Positions 1 to 13,088 are shown, counted from the first letter of the stretch. The stretch: DNA of 64,000 nucleotides from Vitellaria paradoxa (GCA_019916065.1 CM034242.1:6568453-6632452), one strand, 5' to 3'. Program-made: numbers and translations. The notes: generated from the letters alone by a model not told the origin.

Positions 1-2520
1 TTCTAAAACATGAGTCAATGTTTTTTTTTTTCCCCCAAAAAAACAGTTACATTAAAACAAACGGCTTTTTTCAAAATTCTGTTTACTACTTCGCTTGTTT
101 TCAACAAAATTTTTCTTATTATGTAACAACACATATATCTCATGGTATGTCTTGATTTTAGGACGAAATTATAAAACTAAAAACTGGGGCATGGTAATTA
201 TGTCTAATCGCAATTGTCGATTTGCGTGGGATTCGGATGAGATTCACAAGATGGAGAGTAAAAATTAGCATTGCATTTTTAACTAAGGTGTAGAAGAGCT
301 TACATAGGCGAGGGACTCATGTGGTGCGGTAGGAATCCTGACCACAGCTGGAATCCTTAAATTAACACACGGAGCTGTTTACAGCGGGGCTTCGAATTCG
401 GTTTACATGAGCCTGAATCGCGGGCCTTACATTAATTGCAAATGATTGTGTCATAGAAAATGGGATCTCACATATTAACGATGAAGATTGTTTCGTCACA
501 ATTGATGCTAACATTGAAATTTACATTGTTGAGAAGTGATTATCGGGCAAAGGCCCCCCATAATATTTTTAATAATAAAAAATCATTTTTTAGTGAATTT
601 GTTTTCAAGTAATTTGAGTTCAATCATATTATTCTAGAAAATAATTAACGTAACATTTGGAACTTCATAAAAAGTCTCTCTCTCTCTCTCTCCTCAGTGA
701 CTTTTGTAAATTTTGAGACGTTTTGATGAATCTTAACGTTGTACTTCTTAAGAAGTCAACCTTGTCCTCTGTGGAAATCAGATAAGTTGATTCATAAAAT
801 ATTAAAATTCAATTTTATTCATATGAAATATTTTTAAAACATTTTTTATACTTATAGTGTGTAACATTTAATCCCATTTACCCTCACACCAAATGCATTA
901 GGGCAACCCTTATCATTAATTTGAGGATAAATAATATCCTGAATAAATACTTCCCCTACAATTCCAAGCATGCGTTAGCCAAAAAAAAATTGACTAACTT
1001 TCCACTCTCAGTTACCTTCACTCCAAACACCCTTACATTACTTGCTTTAATTTCTTCCCCCGCCGTTTATGCAAGAGAAGGATCAAACAAAACGGTATGC
1101 ATACATTTTATCCACAAGTTTCAAATAAGTTAATATGAAATACACTTCACAGTCATATAATATCATAAATCCCACTTCAAAACTTGTATTCTTAATTATG
1201 CCATATTATCTCCTATATATTTGATTCAATTTTAATATCACCGTTCCACCCAATTTCACTAGAAATTATGTTGTATATTCTATTTATTCACTCACTGAGA
1301 CTCACTTGACAAAATTTTTAACGAAATTGCATAAAAAAATAATATTAGAACTGAATCGAAAGTATATAGTCAAATTAGCCTCATTGAAATTATATCTTGT
1401 GGTGTGATTGATGGTAAAATATAATAGCACTAAATGCATTTTAGCCCTAGTTTGGGAATACAGTAGTTGATAACACTTTCAATTTGGCTGGGAATCGGCA
1501 TTTTAATAAAATGGTCCTCAAACTACTCCCTGTATTTATTTTGGAAATTCTATTGTTTTAAATGTTGCGCTTTCCAAGGAAACAAATACTCCCATTTACT
1601 ATGCCAAATCGAGGCAAAGTATCTTATACAACTGATGATGTAAAGAACATTAGATATAATTCGCCAAGGGGGAAGCAAGATGTGGAGTTGCCATTATTTT
1701 ATTTTTTAACATTAGGTAATAATTTGAAGGGGGAGACTTTGTACCTATTTTTAGATTGAGTTCTTTAAATTAGAACCACTTAAATACATCTTTTTCTTCT
1801 TTTTTTTGCTTTTCAATTTTGACAAGGGTAAACTACTGTATGGACAATAAATGGCTATGCATGTAATATCTTAGCTTTGCAGAATTCTTCATTAATTTAT
1901 TCCACAAGATAGAATATGAAATTAATCCTTGGGGTTAGCTCAAGTGGCTTATGGGTATGCTCTCCACAGAAATCACACGAGTTCGATTCTTGAATTAAGT
2001 AGGATGTGCGTGAGAGGCAGTGTACATTTCCCAGTTTATCCATCGGCTACGCAATTCGTTGAGGTTGTAATAAACAGATGAGGGTTCCAATTACCCAAAA
2101 AAATGTGAAAATCAAAGCGGAAGAAAAATAGAATCGTACCATTGGATTTAAAATTTTTAAAGCTCACAAGAAGTAATGGAATGTTTCAAGGGCTTTCATT
2201 CAAAATATCTACAATTTCTTCCATTACCGACCAAAGAGGCTAAACTAGTCAAGGGCATGGCACGTAGCTACAATAAAATGTTCTTATGGTATAAATTTCA
2301 TTGTTAAGAAGATAATTTATGGGTGCAATTTATCGAATGTGACGCAAGTCAAAGGATTAAAAGGAGTACGTTAAAACTTAGATGATGTCAAAGTTAATAT
2401 GTCAAGAACTATTAGATGTCGTCAAAATTAAGGTTATGCATAATTTGGTCAAATTTAATTTTTGAATTGTACCGACCAAATTTAAGTTAGTTTGGTTAAG
2501 TTAGTTTTATTTTTATAATT
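1..2520. repeat. Duplicated RLK 3'-flank segment, left copy
   Basis: Positions 1-2520 align by eye, in the same order, with 57731-62420, the flank that follows intact gene D. Shared landmarks are the runs near 120-180 (57840-57900), the ATTTGAGGATAAATAATATC stretch near 920 (58950), and the block near 1390-1750 (61380-61760). Because 57731 lies just downstream of an RLK stop codon, another RLK copy probably ends just left of the window. The two copies differ by a SINE at 1923-2101 (only here) and an LTR unit at 59220-61368 (only there). No gene is seen; short ORFs at 921-1133 and 1562-1759 have no recognisable domain. Confidence 0.8.
1923..2101 (+). mobile_element. tRNA-derived SINE
   Basis: A tRNA-like head carries a box A-like GTTAGCTCAAGTGG and, about 45 bases later, a box B-like GAGTTCGATTC, the internal RNA polymerase III promoter layout of plant SINEs. 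It is flanked by near-identical target duplications, AATATGAAAT on the left and AATGTGAAAAT on the right. The paralogous sites near 27010 and 61920 read straight through (CAAAATGTGAAAATC), giving two empty sites. The family is not identified. Confidence 0.75.
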
Positions 2521-3484
2521 GACAAATTAGTAAGCAAAATAATAGTTTTAAACTTGTACTTTTAGGCATTTGGCTAAGGTGTTGAAGGTATAGGTTTGAA
2601 GTTTTTTGGCACCAAAGATACATGAATCAAATAGCTAAAGTCTAGGGATGTTGCTCGTAAAATTTCAAGCGAAAAGGAGTTCAATAACTACCTCGATGGA
2701 AAGTCATTGGGAGCTAGTTGGAAAGCTCATCCCAGTGAGATTGCCAACGAGATTTTTGTTACATATTTTTACATAGTTCCAATGTAAAATTGTTCTATAT
2801 GTCACTGGATGTCTCATTGCGAAACTCGCTAGGCAAAATAGGTTGATATAAAGAATAAAGCTTTCTCGCTGGTAGGCTCACTGGCTTTGCTGGCAAACTC
2901 ACTGGCTATTCTAGAATGCATGTCAAAGTGGTTATCATCTTGCTAGAATTCATTGGCTAAGCTGGATACTTCGATGGCTAAGCTGGATACTTCGTTGGCT
3001 AAAATAGATTGAACTTCAAGGCGGTTGCAAGCTTGTTGGCATGCTTGCTCCAACGAGAGATTGACGCGGTTTTAGAAACCAGAGATTTTTTTAGCAACTT
3101 TCCAATATTTCCAAAGCTAAAGAAGCCCTCTCCTAGGGTTTTTGAATAGAGAGAACAATGCTACGTTGTCTACACTACTACAAGTTCTTAATTTTTCACT
3201 TAGCCAAAATTCATTATACGCTTGGGTTTTTTATCCTTAGAGGTGAGGATTGGTCTTCTACTAGTAAGGGTTTATCATTGCGATACGAGTAAACCTCAAC
3301 GCAAGGGATTGAGGGTTTTCGATTGTGTAACTTTGTGGTTGTAACTTTGTAACCCATTTATATAGTGAAAGAAGTTTGTGGATATTTTGTTTTGGATTCC
3401 ACGTTATATTCCTTGTGTCTTTTCAAGTTTTCAATGTTGTGTTTGAGTAATCTATTGATTCTATACTTTACATAATTTATCAAT

Positions 3485-3496
3485 TGGTATAAGAGC
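3485..3496 (+). promoter_or_regulatory. Retrotransposon primer-binding site (tRNA-iMet type)
   Basis: TGGTATAAGAGC directly follows the putative 5' LTR and differs by one base from the standard plant copia primer-binding sequence. It marks the LTR/internal boundary of the element at 2530-6000. Confidence 0.6.
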
Positions 3497-3552
3497 AGGT
3501 TCTCATGTTTCAATTTTTACTAACAAAGGCAAGATCTTGAGAAACTAGCATC

Positions 3553-5680
3553 AATGGATCTACTGCGTGAAAGAGGATGAAGTACTCGTCCCCCATGGTT
3601 TGATGGTTTGAATTATCCCTATTGGAAGGCCAAATGACAGCGCACTTGATGTCTATAAATGTTAAAGTCTGGAATGCCATTCAAAAAGGTTAGAGCACTC
3701 TTAAGATTGAAATTGAATGTGTTGAAGAAGATAAGTGCATTAATCTCTAGACTAAAGAGAATCAGAGAATGCCAAATACAACTTCAAGGCTATCAATGTA
3801 ATTTTCACAACAGTTAACCTTGATGAGTTTCAAAGGATCTCCAGTTGTTAAAGTGCAAAAGAAGCCTATTTGGCTTTGGAATTAACATATGAGGGAAACC
3901 CTATGGTAAAAAGATCTCAAAGTTACAACGACTCATTACTCAGTTTGTAGAATTAAGGATGGGAGAGTCAAAAACTTTTGATCATTTTTATAGGTGTCTT
4001 ATCGACATTGTGAATTCCTGCTTTAATCTTGGTGAGCCCATCTCTAACCCTAAAATTATTAGAAAATTCTTCACTCACTTCCTTCATCCTATAAGTCAAA
4101 GGTTACAATAATTGAAGAGATAAGAAATATAGATGAGATGAGACTAGAAGATTTAGTTGGCTCTCTTCAAACTTTCGAAGCCAGTGATAAAACCTAAAAA
4201 ATTCAAAAAATGATGGCTTTCAAGGCAATCAAAGAAGAAGTTGAAAGCCTTGTGGACAGTAATAACTCTAACATGAAGGATGAGGAGATTGCCTCCCTTG
4301 CCAAGAAACTAAAATCACTTATTCAAAAGTGACAGCAAAAGTCAAACCCTCCACAAAAGAACGTCTTCAACAAGTCTGAAAAGAAAGGTAAACTTTCCAA
4401 CTCCAGTAGAGACAGTAAAGGCAAACAAGGAGGTTTGAAAAACAAAGAAATTCATGCTTGAAGTGCCATGGTTGTGGTCATATCTCCCAAGAATGCCCTA
4501 GTCGAAAAAAAATAAAAAATCAAATAAGAGCTTAGTGTTACTTGGGATGACTTTGACGAAAAGACTACAAAAGCTGAATGTGAAGACAAAGACTCTACCA
4601 GTAACTTCACAGCCTTCATGACACACTTAGATGAAAAGAACTTACCAGTATCACCAAATTCTACACAGACATGGGTAAGTCTAAATCTTCAAAATAGCTT
4701 CGTTGAGGCTGGTGAGTGTTCTAATGTTAATTCAATTCATTCTTTCCCTTCTTTGTTTGATAATGAAGATATAATAGTGAAGATGAAAATTTTGAATTAA
4801 TTGAAATAAATCAAAAGTTATTAAAAGAAAATAACAGGTTAAAATTTAATGTTCGAGTCCTAAAGAAAGAAAAAGAGACTTTTGCAGCCCAACACAGTGA
4901 AGTTGAAGACGCTGTAAACTAGCTTGAAAAGGAGTACAAGACTTTGAAAGACATAGATGTGGTACTCTGAGACCAACTTAAAGAGAAAGAAAAAAAATAT
5001 GACAAAGTTAAAAATGAACTGTTTGAACTCTAAGAGAAGTTGAGCAAACCTTTAAAAAATTTACATGAGATCTTGGATTGATAACAAAGGGTTTCAGACA
5101 AGTGTGGACTGGGATTTGTCAAGATGAGTGATACAAAGGACTACAAAGCAAACTCAAATCCAAAAGCAATTGTGAAGACTTCAACTCAACTTTCAAATCC
5201 TACAAATCAAGCCTCCACATATGTTCCACCTCTAAAGAAAGAATCAAAAAGAAATTAAGTCCTATCCCAGCGGCAAAAGATAAGGCACAAGGTATGTTTA
5301 GTAAATCACCTTTTGTTTCGGTTTGCCACCACTGTGGAACGTGTGGTCATATTTGACCAAACTGTTTTAAGTTGTATGGTGTGCCTAGAAACTATTTTGA
5401 CAATAACAAAAGTTTATATCCAAAATTGTCAAATAAATTTCAAATCCTTCAAGATTACTGTACCTTTTTTCACTCTACGTTTTGTGCTCCTAAACAGTGA
5501 GAAAGTTTTATATCAAAATTAAAATTTTAATTATTTCAAGAAAACCACTGCTCCTATTAAAAAAACTTTTCAATCCAAGAAACCTCAGATAAAAATTTGT
5601 GCAATTTGGGTTGCAAAGGATGATTTGAATGCATGTAAAACCCCAATGCATGCAAAAGGGGTAAATTTTTATGATAAATA
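3553..5680 (+). pseudogene. Copia gag polyprotein remnant with two zinc knuckles
   Basis: The translation, broken over several frames, shows the usual copia gag start (PPWFDGLNYPYWKAK near 3590), the VWNAIQKG region near 3670, and a CCHC knuckle at 4464-4496. That knuckle is short, C-x2-C-x1-H-x4-C, as if three codons were lost. A Lys/Glu-rich, probably coiled-coil stretch follows (about 4800-5060). A second knuckle at 5324-5365 keeps perfect C-x2-C-x4-H-x4-C spacing but has a stop codon (TGA) after HI. The VTWDDFD motif near 4540 and the two knuckles separated by a coiled coil resemble the long gag of SIRE/Maximus elements. Many in-frame stops rule out function. Confidence 0.7.
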
Positions 5681-5684
5681 ATTG

Positions 5685-6759
5685 GTAGTGTGGTATAAAC
5701 TATGGTGTGCTTAATGTTTACTTTTTCTTAGTCTGTGATTGCTTGTTGCACGGTTTTAGGAGTAATGATTGTTTTTTATTGCTTTGTTTTTTTATATTAT
5801 CTATTGCCCCCCTCCCTCTTTTTTGTTGGTAATTTTCATTGAAAAGTATATTCTCTTTTAGTATTTTTTGTCTTTAGCCTCTCTAATATCTTAGGTTAAA
5901 ATTATGTCAAACTTTCTTACGTGTGTGCCATTGCCTAGAATGTTTTTCTATAAAAAAAATTGGAGTAGCTTGGACTGAGGGGGAGCATGAAAAATTTTGA
6001 AATTACATTTTAACTATCATATACTATTCTTAATTGCATTTTAGAATTTGAGAATAAACGGATTGAACATCATTAATGTGTGTTACTTGCTTACTTAACT
6101 TCCTTTTGCATAACATACATTATGTGTTCTTTGTTATGCTTGTGATTCTCTAAATTGATTAAAACACAAGATTGATTCTTACTCAGTACACTGTCACACT
6201 ATTTTTATACTTGCCGGATTGAATTTGTTTCTTTGTCTTTATGTGAATGTTGGGCTTAAAAAAAAAAAAAAAAAAAAAGATGAAAAGGGCTACCGGTGGG
6301 ACCAGTGAAAAGTCCCTTAATGATATGTGGTTATCAAATAAATACCCTCTGAGAAAAGACGATTTAGGGGAAAAGCTACCTACTCATAAATGTATGAAAG
6401 CTGTCATGCACAATAAATTGGAAAAAAAAAAAAAAAGAGAGAAAGAGAGAGAGAGACATAAGTTGAATATGGTTAAATTTCCTTTTATTGTTTATACCCA
6501 ATTGAAACATTTTGGAGAGTGTTCTATCTCGGATTTCGTAAATTTAGTGTTCTACTATATTTGGTTTGATGATTCTTAACTCACAAGTCGGAGCCATTGT
6601 AATCAAACGGAGTCAATGAATTGTCATTGATTGTCACCGTTATGCTGAAACACAAAAATGGTGGACCTAAAGGCATATGATCAAATGCCGGAAAAGCCTA
6701 TTTTCTTGTTCGTTCTTCTTCTTCTTCTTTACAAGAATTTCTAGGTCAAGATATCCAAA
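5685..6759. other. Intergenic: retroelement tail, poly-A tracts, RLK leader
   Basis: The left part is AT-rich without recognised coding. Two A-runs (about 6258-6279 and 6423-6436) bracket about 150 bases of unidentified sequence; ORFs here are driven by the A-runs. From about 6640 the sequence matches the leader of pseudogene C (CATATGATCAAATGCC), so this is the 5' flank of RLK copy A. Confidence 0.55.
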
Positions 6760-9700
6760 ATGTGGCAGCGCAAGGAGGATGGGATGGGGGGCACTGCAAT
6801 ATTTAGATCAAGGTTTTCCTCTGTGGTTTGTTCCTGTTTATGTCATGCAAGACCTCTTCTTCAATTGGAGACGACACTCTTGCAGCAGGCCAAACTTTCT
6901 CGGGGACAAATACTCTAATATCTCAAGGAAGCATTTTTGAACTGGGTTTCTTCAGTAAAGATAAAGACGATTCTCTAAAGTTCTATCTTGGCATATGGCG
7001 TACTATGAACATTGCAGAACAGAGTATTCTGGGTTGCAAACAGAGACAAACCACTTCCTCATTCATCAATTGCTGTTCTTGAATTATCGGAGGATGGCAA
7101 TTTAGTTGTCCTTGATGATTCATCTAAAACCCAGGTTTGGACAATGAATGGAACATGTCGAGAAGGTATTGGATTACTGGACCATGGAATGGTGAAAGCT
7201 TTGGAGAAGGTACTCGGAGTTGGTATCTATTTTGGGCACAACCAAGGGAAAAATCAGATGCTTTGCCCGTTGCGGGGCGTTTAGCATCTTCAATGAGGAG
7301 AACCCCAATAACCCTTGCGTGTGTTTGCCGGGTTTTGAATCGGATTCAGAAACACAGCTAAATAACCAGTCCAGTGGTTGTGTCAGGAAAATTTCTTTGC
7401 AGTGGGAAACTAAATTTTCCAATGGAAAAAATGATGGGTTCCTATATATTCCTAATGTGAAATTTCCAGCAAATTCAAAAACGTATACTGCTACCAATGG
7501 CCAAAGGTGTAAATCTGCTTGTACGCAGAATTGCTCGTGCACAGCCTAGGCATATAAGCTAGTAGTGGGTGTTCAATATGGGAAGGAGCTTCATTGAATT
7601 TACAATCCTCAGATTGGAACAACAATAAACAAAACAACAATAAACAAGATATCTATATAAAGCTTGCTACATCTGAGCTTCAAGACACTGAAGGTATGTG
7701 TCTGCAATTGGCGAAAATAACTTCTACTAGTAACCAAGTCTCTTCCTTTGCACATGTATTGCTTTTTTTTTTTTTTGGGGGGGGGGGAGGGTTCAATAAA
7801 CTTCAGGGTATTCATCATTCTATTCTCTCAATTCAGGGAGCAGAAATAAGTTGCGGGAGATAGCAATTGTGATTCCCCTTACTATGCTTATTTCAGGCTT
7901 CTTCATTTGGCATTTCTGAAGGAGAGAGTTAAAAATATATATATATATATGGTATGTACTAGGTTTAGTGATAGATTTCAAAAATCATAAAATGATCACT
8001 AATTTGACATAAGACAATCAAAACATGACCCCTATGAATATCATATTTTAGAACAATTTGGTTAGGAATTGATAGAGACTTGATTAAGATTATTCTAAAC
8101 TGCTTTGATTGTGAATTTCAATTATTTGAAAATTGTTGTTCGTTTCTTGTTGTTCTATGCTAAGTAGGGACACACCATTCGAGTGAGGATTCGTATTTAT
8201 TTGATTTGGACGATAGTTCTGTTGCAACTGATCATAAAACAAAAGCCTAGTATTATTTGCAAAGTGGTAAAAAGTGTATGGATTTGCCATTTTTCAGTCT
8301 TGTGAGTGTCTCTGCTGCAACAGGTGATTTCTCATTTACCAATAAACTTGGAGAGGGAGGTTTTGGAGTTATTTGTAGGATAAGATTCAATATTTTGATT
8401 GATCACTTTAAATTAGAATCATCATAACCGGATATCTAGGTCATGCGAGGTAAATGACAAAAAACAATCTTATTGCGAAACAAGTTAAGAAGGGCAGTTA
8501 TGATATTTCATTCACTTGCCAACTCCACCTTGGCATCATGTTTGGAACATAGATTCAGTATTTGTTTAGCTTGTTATATGCCAAACAAGGCTTCTTCTTC
8601 TACTTTTTTTAGTTTTATTTTTTGTTAAATTTAAAAAAGATGAATTACTCAACGAACAAAAATAGTAGTGAATAAACTATAAAAAAGATCAGGACAAGGC
8701 TTGGAGGACTTCAAAAACGAGATGATACTGATTGCCAAACTCCAATATCGAAATCTTGTTAGACTCCGGGTTGTTGCATTGAACAAGATGAAAGTATATT
8801 AATTTATGAGTACATGTCCAACAGAAATCTAGAGTTCTTCCTTTTCGATTAGTTTTTCTCCACTGTACGGGTTTTATCTTATATAAATTTATTTGTAATA
8901 TCAAAAATCTTTCTGACACAAACTTGAGATAGATTCAAACAAAGGGGGATACTAGATTGGAAGGCGTGCATTCATATAATTGAAGGGATTGCTTAAAGAC
9001 TTCTTTACCTACATCAATACTCGAGATTGCATATTATTCATAGATATTTAAAAGCCAATTATATTCTTTTGGATGCTAAAATGAACCCAAAAATATCGGA
9101 TTTTGGCATGGTTCGTATGTTTGGTAGCAATGAGCTACAAGCAAACACAAACTGGATTGTTGGAGCATAGTAAGTATGAAAAAACAAATATTCTTAACCT
9201 ACACATATACAACACATGGAAAAAAATATATCACCAATTATTAAAAGATTGTTCCTGCTTAACTTTTAAAACTTAGTGGTTATATGGCTCCTAAATAGTA
9301 ATGGAGGGTCATTTCTCCATAAAGTTTTATATCTTTAGTTTTGGAGTGTTGTTGCTGGAGATATTGAGTGGCAAGAGGAATTCTAGTTTTTATCACCCTA
9401 ATTATCTCAATTTCGTTGTTATGTGAGAATCTGGCAAGACCTTTCTTGAATTTTTGTTTTGATTTTCTCCTTCCTTCTTATACTAAAATAAATTTCAAAA
9501 CGAATAATGTTATATCGCATCTTTACAATTGAAATTTTTACGCATGGTACCGATGGAGTTCTGATAAAGGCTTGGATTTGCTAGATCTGATCCTTGGTTG
9601 TTCTTGGTTGAGTATGAGATACATCAACATAAAACTTCTCTGCGTGCAAGATAATCCAACTGATCGTCCTAATACTACTGACATTGTCGCAATGCTTGGA

Positions 9701-9841
9701 AATGAAGTTGCACCTCTGCCAATACCTTAGCAATCTACATTATGTACTAGTCGAAATGTGGATACAAATTCATCATCACTCAATAGAGCGAGGACTTTTT
9801 CAGTTAATGATGCAATTATTTCAATAATTCAAGCCAGATAA
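6760..9841 (+). pseudogene. G-type lectin S-receptor-like kinase pseudogene (copy A)
   Basis: All parts of the S-RLK gene are recognisable in order, but the copy is dead. Exon 1 starts with the codons for MWQRKEDG, loses one base in the signal peptide (about 6810), two bases near 7023, and has two internal deletions relative to gene D: one from D residue ~122 to ~212 (removing most of the lectin/SLG join) and one from ~232 to ~284. The PAN part ends in a stop at TGCACAGCCTAG (about 7545). The membrane exon (7838-7965), juxtamembrane exon (about 8168) and kinase exons (8640-8850, 8935-9172, 9277-9425, 9555-9841) all carry stops. The catalytic HRD is mutated to HRY and the APEY region to APK-stop. 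Exon order and intron positions follow gene D. The stop of the last exon (TAA, 9839-9841) is retained. Confidence 0.9.
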
Positions 9842-10680
9842 TTAAGCGGTAATAATTCGTTTTCCCAACCCTGAATTTTTATTTTAGTTGTTTCACCATA
9901 TGTCTTTATAAAAATTAAGAAAAAAAAAAAAAAAAAAAACTATCTTATGAATTGCTTTTGCCTCCTCTCTTCATCATCGCCTTGTCTTGGCTAGTAGAAA
10001 CCAGCCTGAGGTTACAAAGACAGCAGCAACAGATAAAAGTTGCTTGCAATATTAAGCAGGAAAGAGAAACCATCTACTTTGTACTTCTTTCTGGAATTTA
10101 TGATTACTTGATGGATATCAAAATGTTATTTTCCTAAAACACGAGTGAAAGTGTTTTTTTCAAGAAAAACATTTTACATTATAACAAATGGTCGGATCCA
10201 AAATTTCGTTTACTACATTACTTTCTTTCGATATAATTTTTATTATATTAATAGCGTAAATAGCTCATGGGATGTCATGATTTTAGGAGGAAACTTAGGA
10301 CTTCGTTTGATAAAACTAAAAATTGCAGTATGGCAATTATGTCTAATTTCAATTGTCGATTAGTGGGACTCGGATGAGATTCCCACAGATAAATAGTACA
10401 AATCGGCATTGCCATTTATTAACAGCGTGGAGAATTTACGTGGGTGAGAAACTCATGAAATACAACAAGATTCCTTAAATTAACACACAACCCTTGCTGT
10501 TTGACGGTAGGGCCTACATTCAATTTACACGAGCTTGAAATCCGGCCTACATTAATTGCAAATGCTTGTGTCACTGAAAATGGGATCCCTCGTACTAACG
10601 AAAGAAATTGTTTGGTCACAATTTATGCTAACATTGTCCATTTATTTAAGTTGAGGAGAGCTTACATTATTGAGAAGTGA
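9842..10680. repeat. RLK 3' flank of copy A (paralogous to 1-560, 21966-22500, 57459-58290)
   Basis: After the stop codon the sequence follows the same path as behind copies C and D: an A-run, ACAGCAGCAACAGATAAAAG, TATTTTCCTAAAACA, and the ACGAGCTT...GGCCTACATTAATTGCAAATG block. It therefore belongs to the duplicated unit. No gene seen. Confidence 0.8.
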
Positions 10681-12010
10681 CTACGGAGAAAAGCCCCCAC
10701 CCAATCCAATTGGGATAGGCAAGTCAAGCGGAGTTCACCTTTTTCAAATCAAATGAGGACTAGCACATATCATCTCCTCTGTTACTCTCTCCAAACTTGG
10801 CTTGGCTTGGCTTGGATTAGTTTGGATGATTGGATCTCAATGCTTGCATTCTGAAGGTTTGTAGTGCCATTTTCTACTACTATAAGACAAACATGAATAT
10901 AAAATGAGAATCCCTTGTGTCGTATTGGGAATAAATTAATAAAGTCACATTATTCTTATTCTTATTATTGTTGCTGTCGTTATTATTAGTAATTATAAAT
11001 CTGACCACGCGAGTAACCAATGGCATTCAAAGTAATTGAAAAAAAAAAAAGAAATAATTGGATTTCCATCTCCTTAATAATTTATCATAGTTTGACACTG
11101 TCCAAGGGTTGGCGCTCGCTCTTATTTTCCATAATGTTGCGAACTTAATTCATTTTCCCTTTCACTTATTTTTATAATAATAGTATTCAACTAAAAAATA
11201 TTACCAAAATGACAAAACTAATTAGGTACCTATTATTTTAAAATAAAAAATTAGATAAAATACAAAAATAACCCCAAAAGCTTTCCCTTGGTGTCATTTA
11301 GTCCTTCATGTTTTAATTAAAATGGTCAAATCCAATCCGATCCTTCCGTTGCCGACCATTAAGAAACAGCCGTTAAAGTGAGCGTAAATATGTAATTTCA
11401 CATCCTTCTTTCACAATTAACACAAATTGGTCATTTAACTCTAATCTCTACAAATTTCCGCAAAATTTAATTTTGGAAAGAAGCAAAAAGCCATTTCTAT
11501 TTTGTTTGTTAATCACAGAATGGCAAGAAAGTTCTCATTGGAATGGCAAGAACTCAAGGATCGCGAATTTCTCATTCAGCTCCTGCATGCTTCTTTTCCT
11601 TAATCATTTGTTTGATGAATTCTCAAACTTCATTCACCTCAATTTGAAGTTGCTTTTTCTTATCCAACGTTGAGAAGTCACTTAATTTTTTAGAATGAAC
11701 AAAATTAAATCTTTGGTCGCTACTAGACCGAAATTAAAACAAAAAATTGTGAGAATTTAAGTGTTCCAATTGAAAGTGAAAGTAAACTAAAGTGACACAG
11801 GGTACTTTACCCTAAAAAGTTTATAAAAATACAATTTATTTACAAAACTATTGTTGCTATACTGTTTTGGTTATTTATTATTATTTTTTTAATAGAAAAT
11901 CATCTTTCTTTCCATATTCCTATCCCCCTCACACAATCTAAAAATTAAAATGTGAGTTTGGAAGGTTATGAATAATTGGAGTGTGGAATGAAAATAAACA
12001 CTTTGAAGTG
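10681..12010. other. Intergenic, no gene seen
   Basis: AT-rich non-coding sequence. A short (GGCTT)n-like run lies near 10798-10820. 11250-11460 has the look of a dispersed plant repeat (GGTGTCATTTAGTCC... GTTAAAGTGAGCG) but is not assigned. From about 11820 it aligns with 22530-22720, the flank behind copy C, so the duplicated unit starts again here. The ORF at 11473-11673 has no recognisable domain. Confidence 0.5.
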
Positions 12011-12250
12011 AATGTATTGTTTCCCAGAATTTTCTAGGAAGGTGGAATTTCTATCACTTCACGGACTGACAAGTTGTTTTTGTCACACTCAATTTCTATC
12101 CTCGATTAGTCGACATTCTCCTTCTTATTTTCTTCCAATCAACAACAGAAAGTCAGAAAAAAATGGTGGAACTAAAAGCATATTACCAAATGCCTGGAAA
12201 AGTCTATTTTCTTGCTCCTCCTTCTTTTGTAAGGATTTCTATTTCAAGGT

Positions 12251-12440
12251 ATCCAAAGTGTGGCAGCGCAAGGAGGATGGAGGGCACTGCAATATTTAGA
12301 CCATGGGTTTTTTCGTCTGTGTCTTGTTTCTGTTTATGTCTAGCAACACCTCTTCTTCAATTGACACGCTTGCAGCAGACCAAAATCTTTCGGGGACAAA
12401 TACTCAAATCCCAAGGACGCATTTTGAGCTGGGTTTCTCC
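12251..12440 (+). pseudogene. RLK first-exon fragment (copy B)
   Basis: The start, signal peptide and first ~35 residues of the B-lectin domain of an S-RLK are recognisable (TGTGGCAGCGCAAGGAGGAT, then the FRPWVF and LISQG...FELGF regions). The ATG of copies A and C is GTG here, a 5-base deletion follows within the first codons, and more indels occur. Homology stops at CTGGGTTTCTCCAGT near 12440, where the sequence changes abruptly into the AT-rich segment also found at 27410 and 62340. This is a truncated, non-functional stub. Confidence 0.8.
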
Positions 12441-13088
12441 AGTCGGTTTGGTTAATTTTTATAAAAATAATGGCTGCCAGGGATGCAATTTTAAAATTCT
12501 AAAACCAATTAAGCCTAATTAAATTTACTTAATATTTAATATGCACATATATATTTATAATTAATCTAAACATCTACTCCTATTAATGTTTTTATCTTTT
12601 GAAATATTAAAGGTTATAAAAATATACATATCATTATAATATTAAATACACATTGTAAGTCTCAGTTAGTACTTATATAAAATTTGTTATTTCATCTTTA
12701 TAATTAAATTAAAAAAATATATTTAAATTTTTAAGTTTGTATAAGTAAACCGATATAATTCAATTTGATTATTGTTTACTGTTTGTCCATATATTTTTTT
12801 AACCAGTTTAATTATTTTTAAATTTAGAAAATAATTAATTTGATTAAAAATTATAATTTTCGAACCGACCCCTAATCAAAATTCTCAAACTGTACAATGG
12901 TTGTAGAATGCAACCTCTACGTGATCTTTGTAAACCTGCAATTGCCAAGTGGCAAATGGCCAAAAATCAAACCCAATAATCAAGTCAGCAGCCCAACTAG
13001 TAGGCATGCAAGACCCGCCATTTACCCGATCAACAACCATCCATTAATTGTCTGGTGATTGCAATTGATGCGATCAAATCAATGAAGT
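12441..13088. repeat. AT-rich dispersed segment, copy 1
   Basis: Aligns with about 14420-15375 and 27410-27989: ACTCCTATTAATG, then AAATATTAAAGGTTATA, then CTTTGTAAACCTGCAATTGCC, GGCCAAAAATCAAACCCAAT, and the ATTAATTGTCTG block. In all three places it ends in the GC-rich module. No gene seen. Confidence 0.7.

Larger units (their letters stand above)
2530..6000 (+). mobile_element. Decayed Ty1/copia retrotransposon, gag only (SIRE/Maximus-like)
   Basis: The order is a probable 5' LTR (about 2560-3482, with short internal repeats around GGCTAAGCTGGATACTTCG near 2950-3000), a primer-binding site at 3485-3496, and a gag remnant. The binding site reads TGGTATAAGAGC, one base from the TGGTATCAGAGC that pairs with initiator tRNA-Met in most plant copia elements. 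A purine tract, GAGGGGGAGCATG, lies near 5977. No protease, integrase or reverse transcriptase is seen and no 3' LTR was found, so the element is truncated or was gag-only. The left edge is set where homology to the other flank copies stops (about 2520). Confidence 0.65.
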
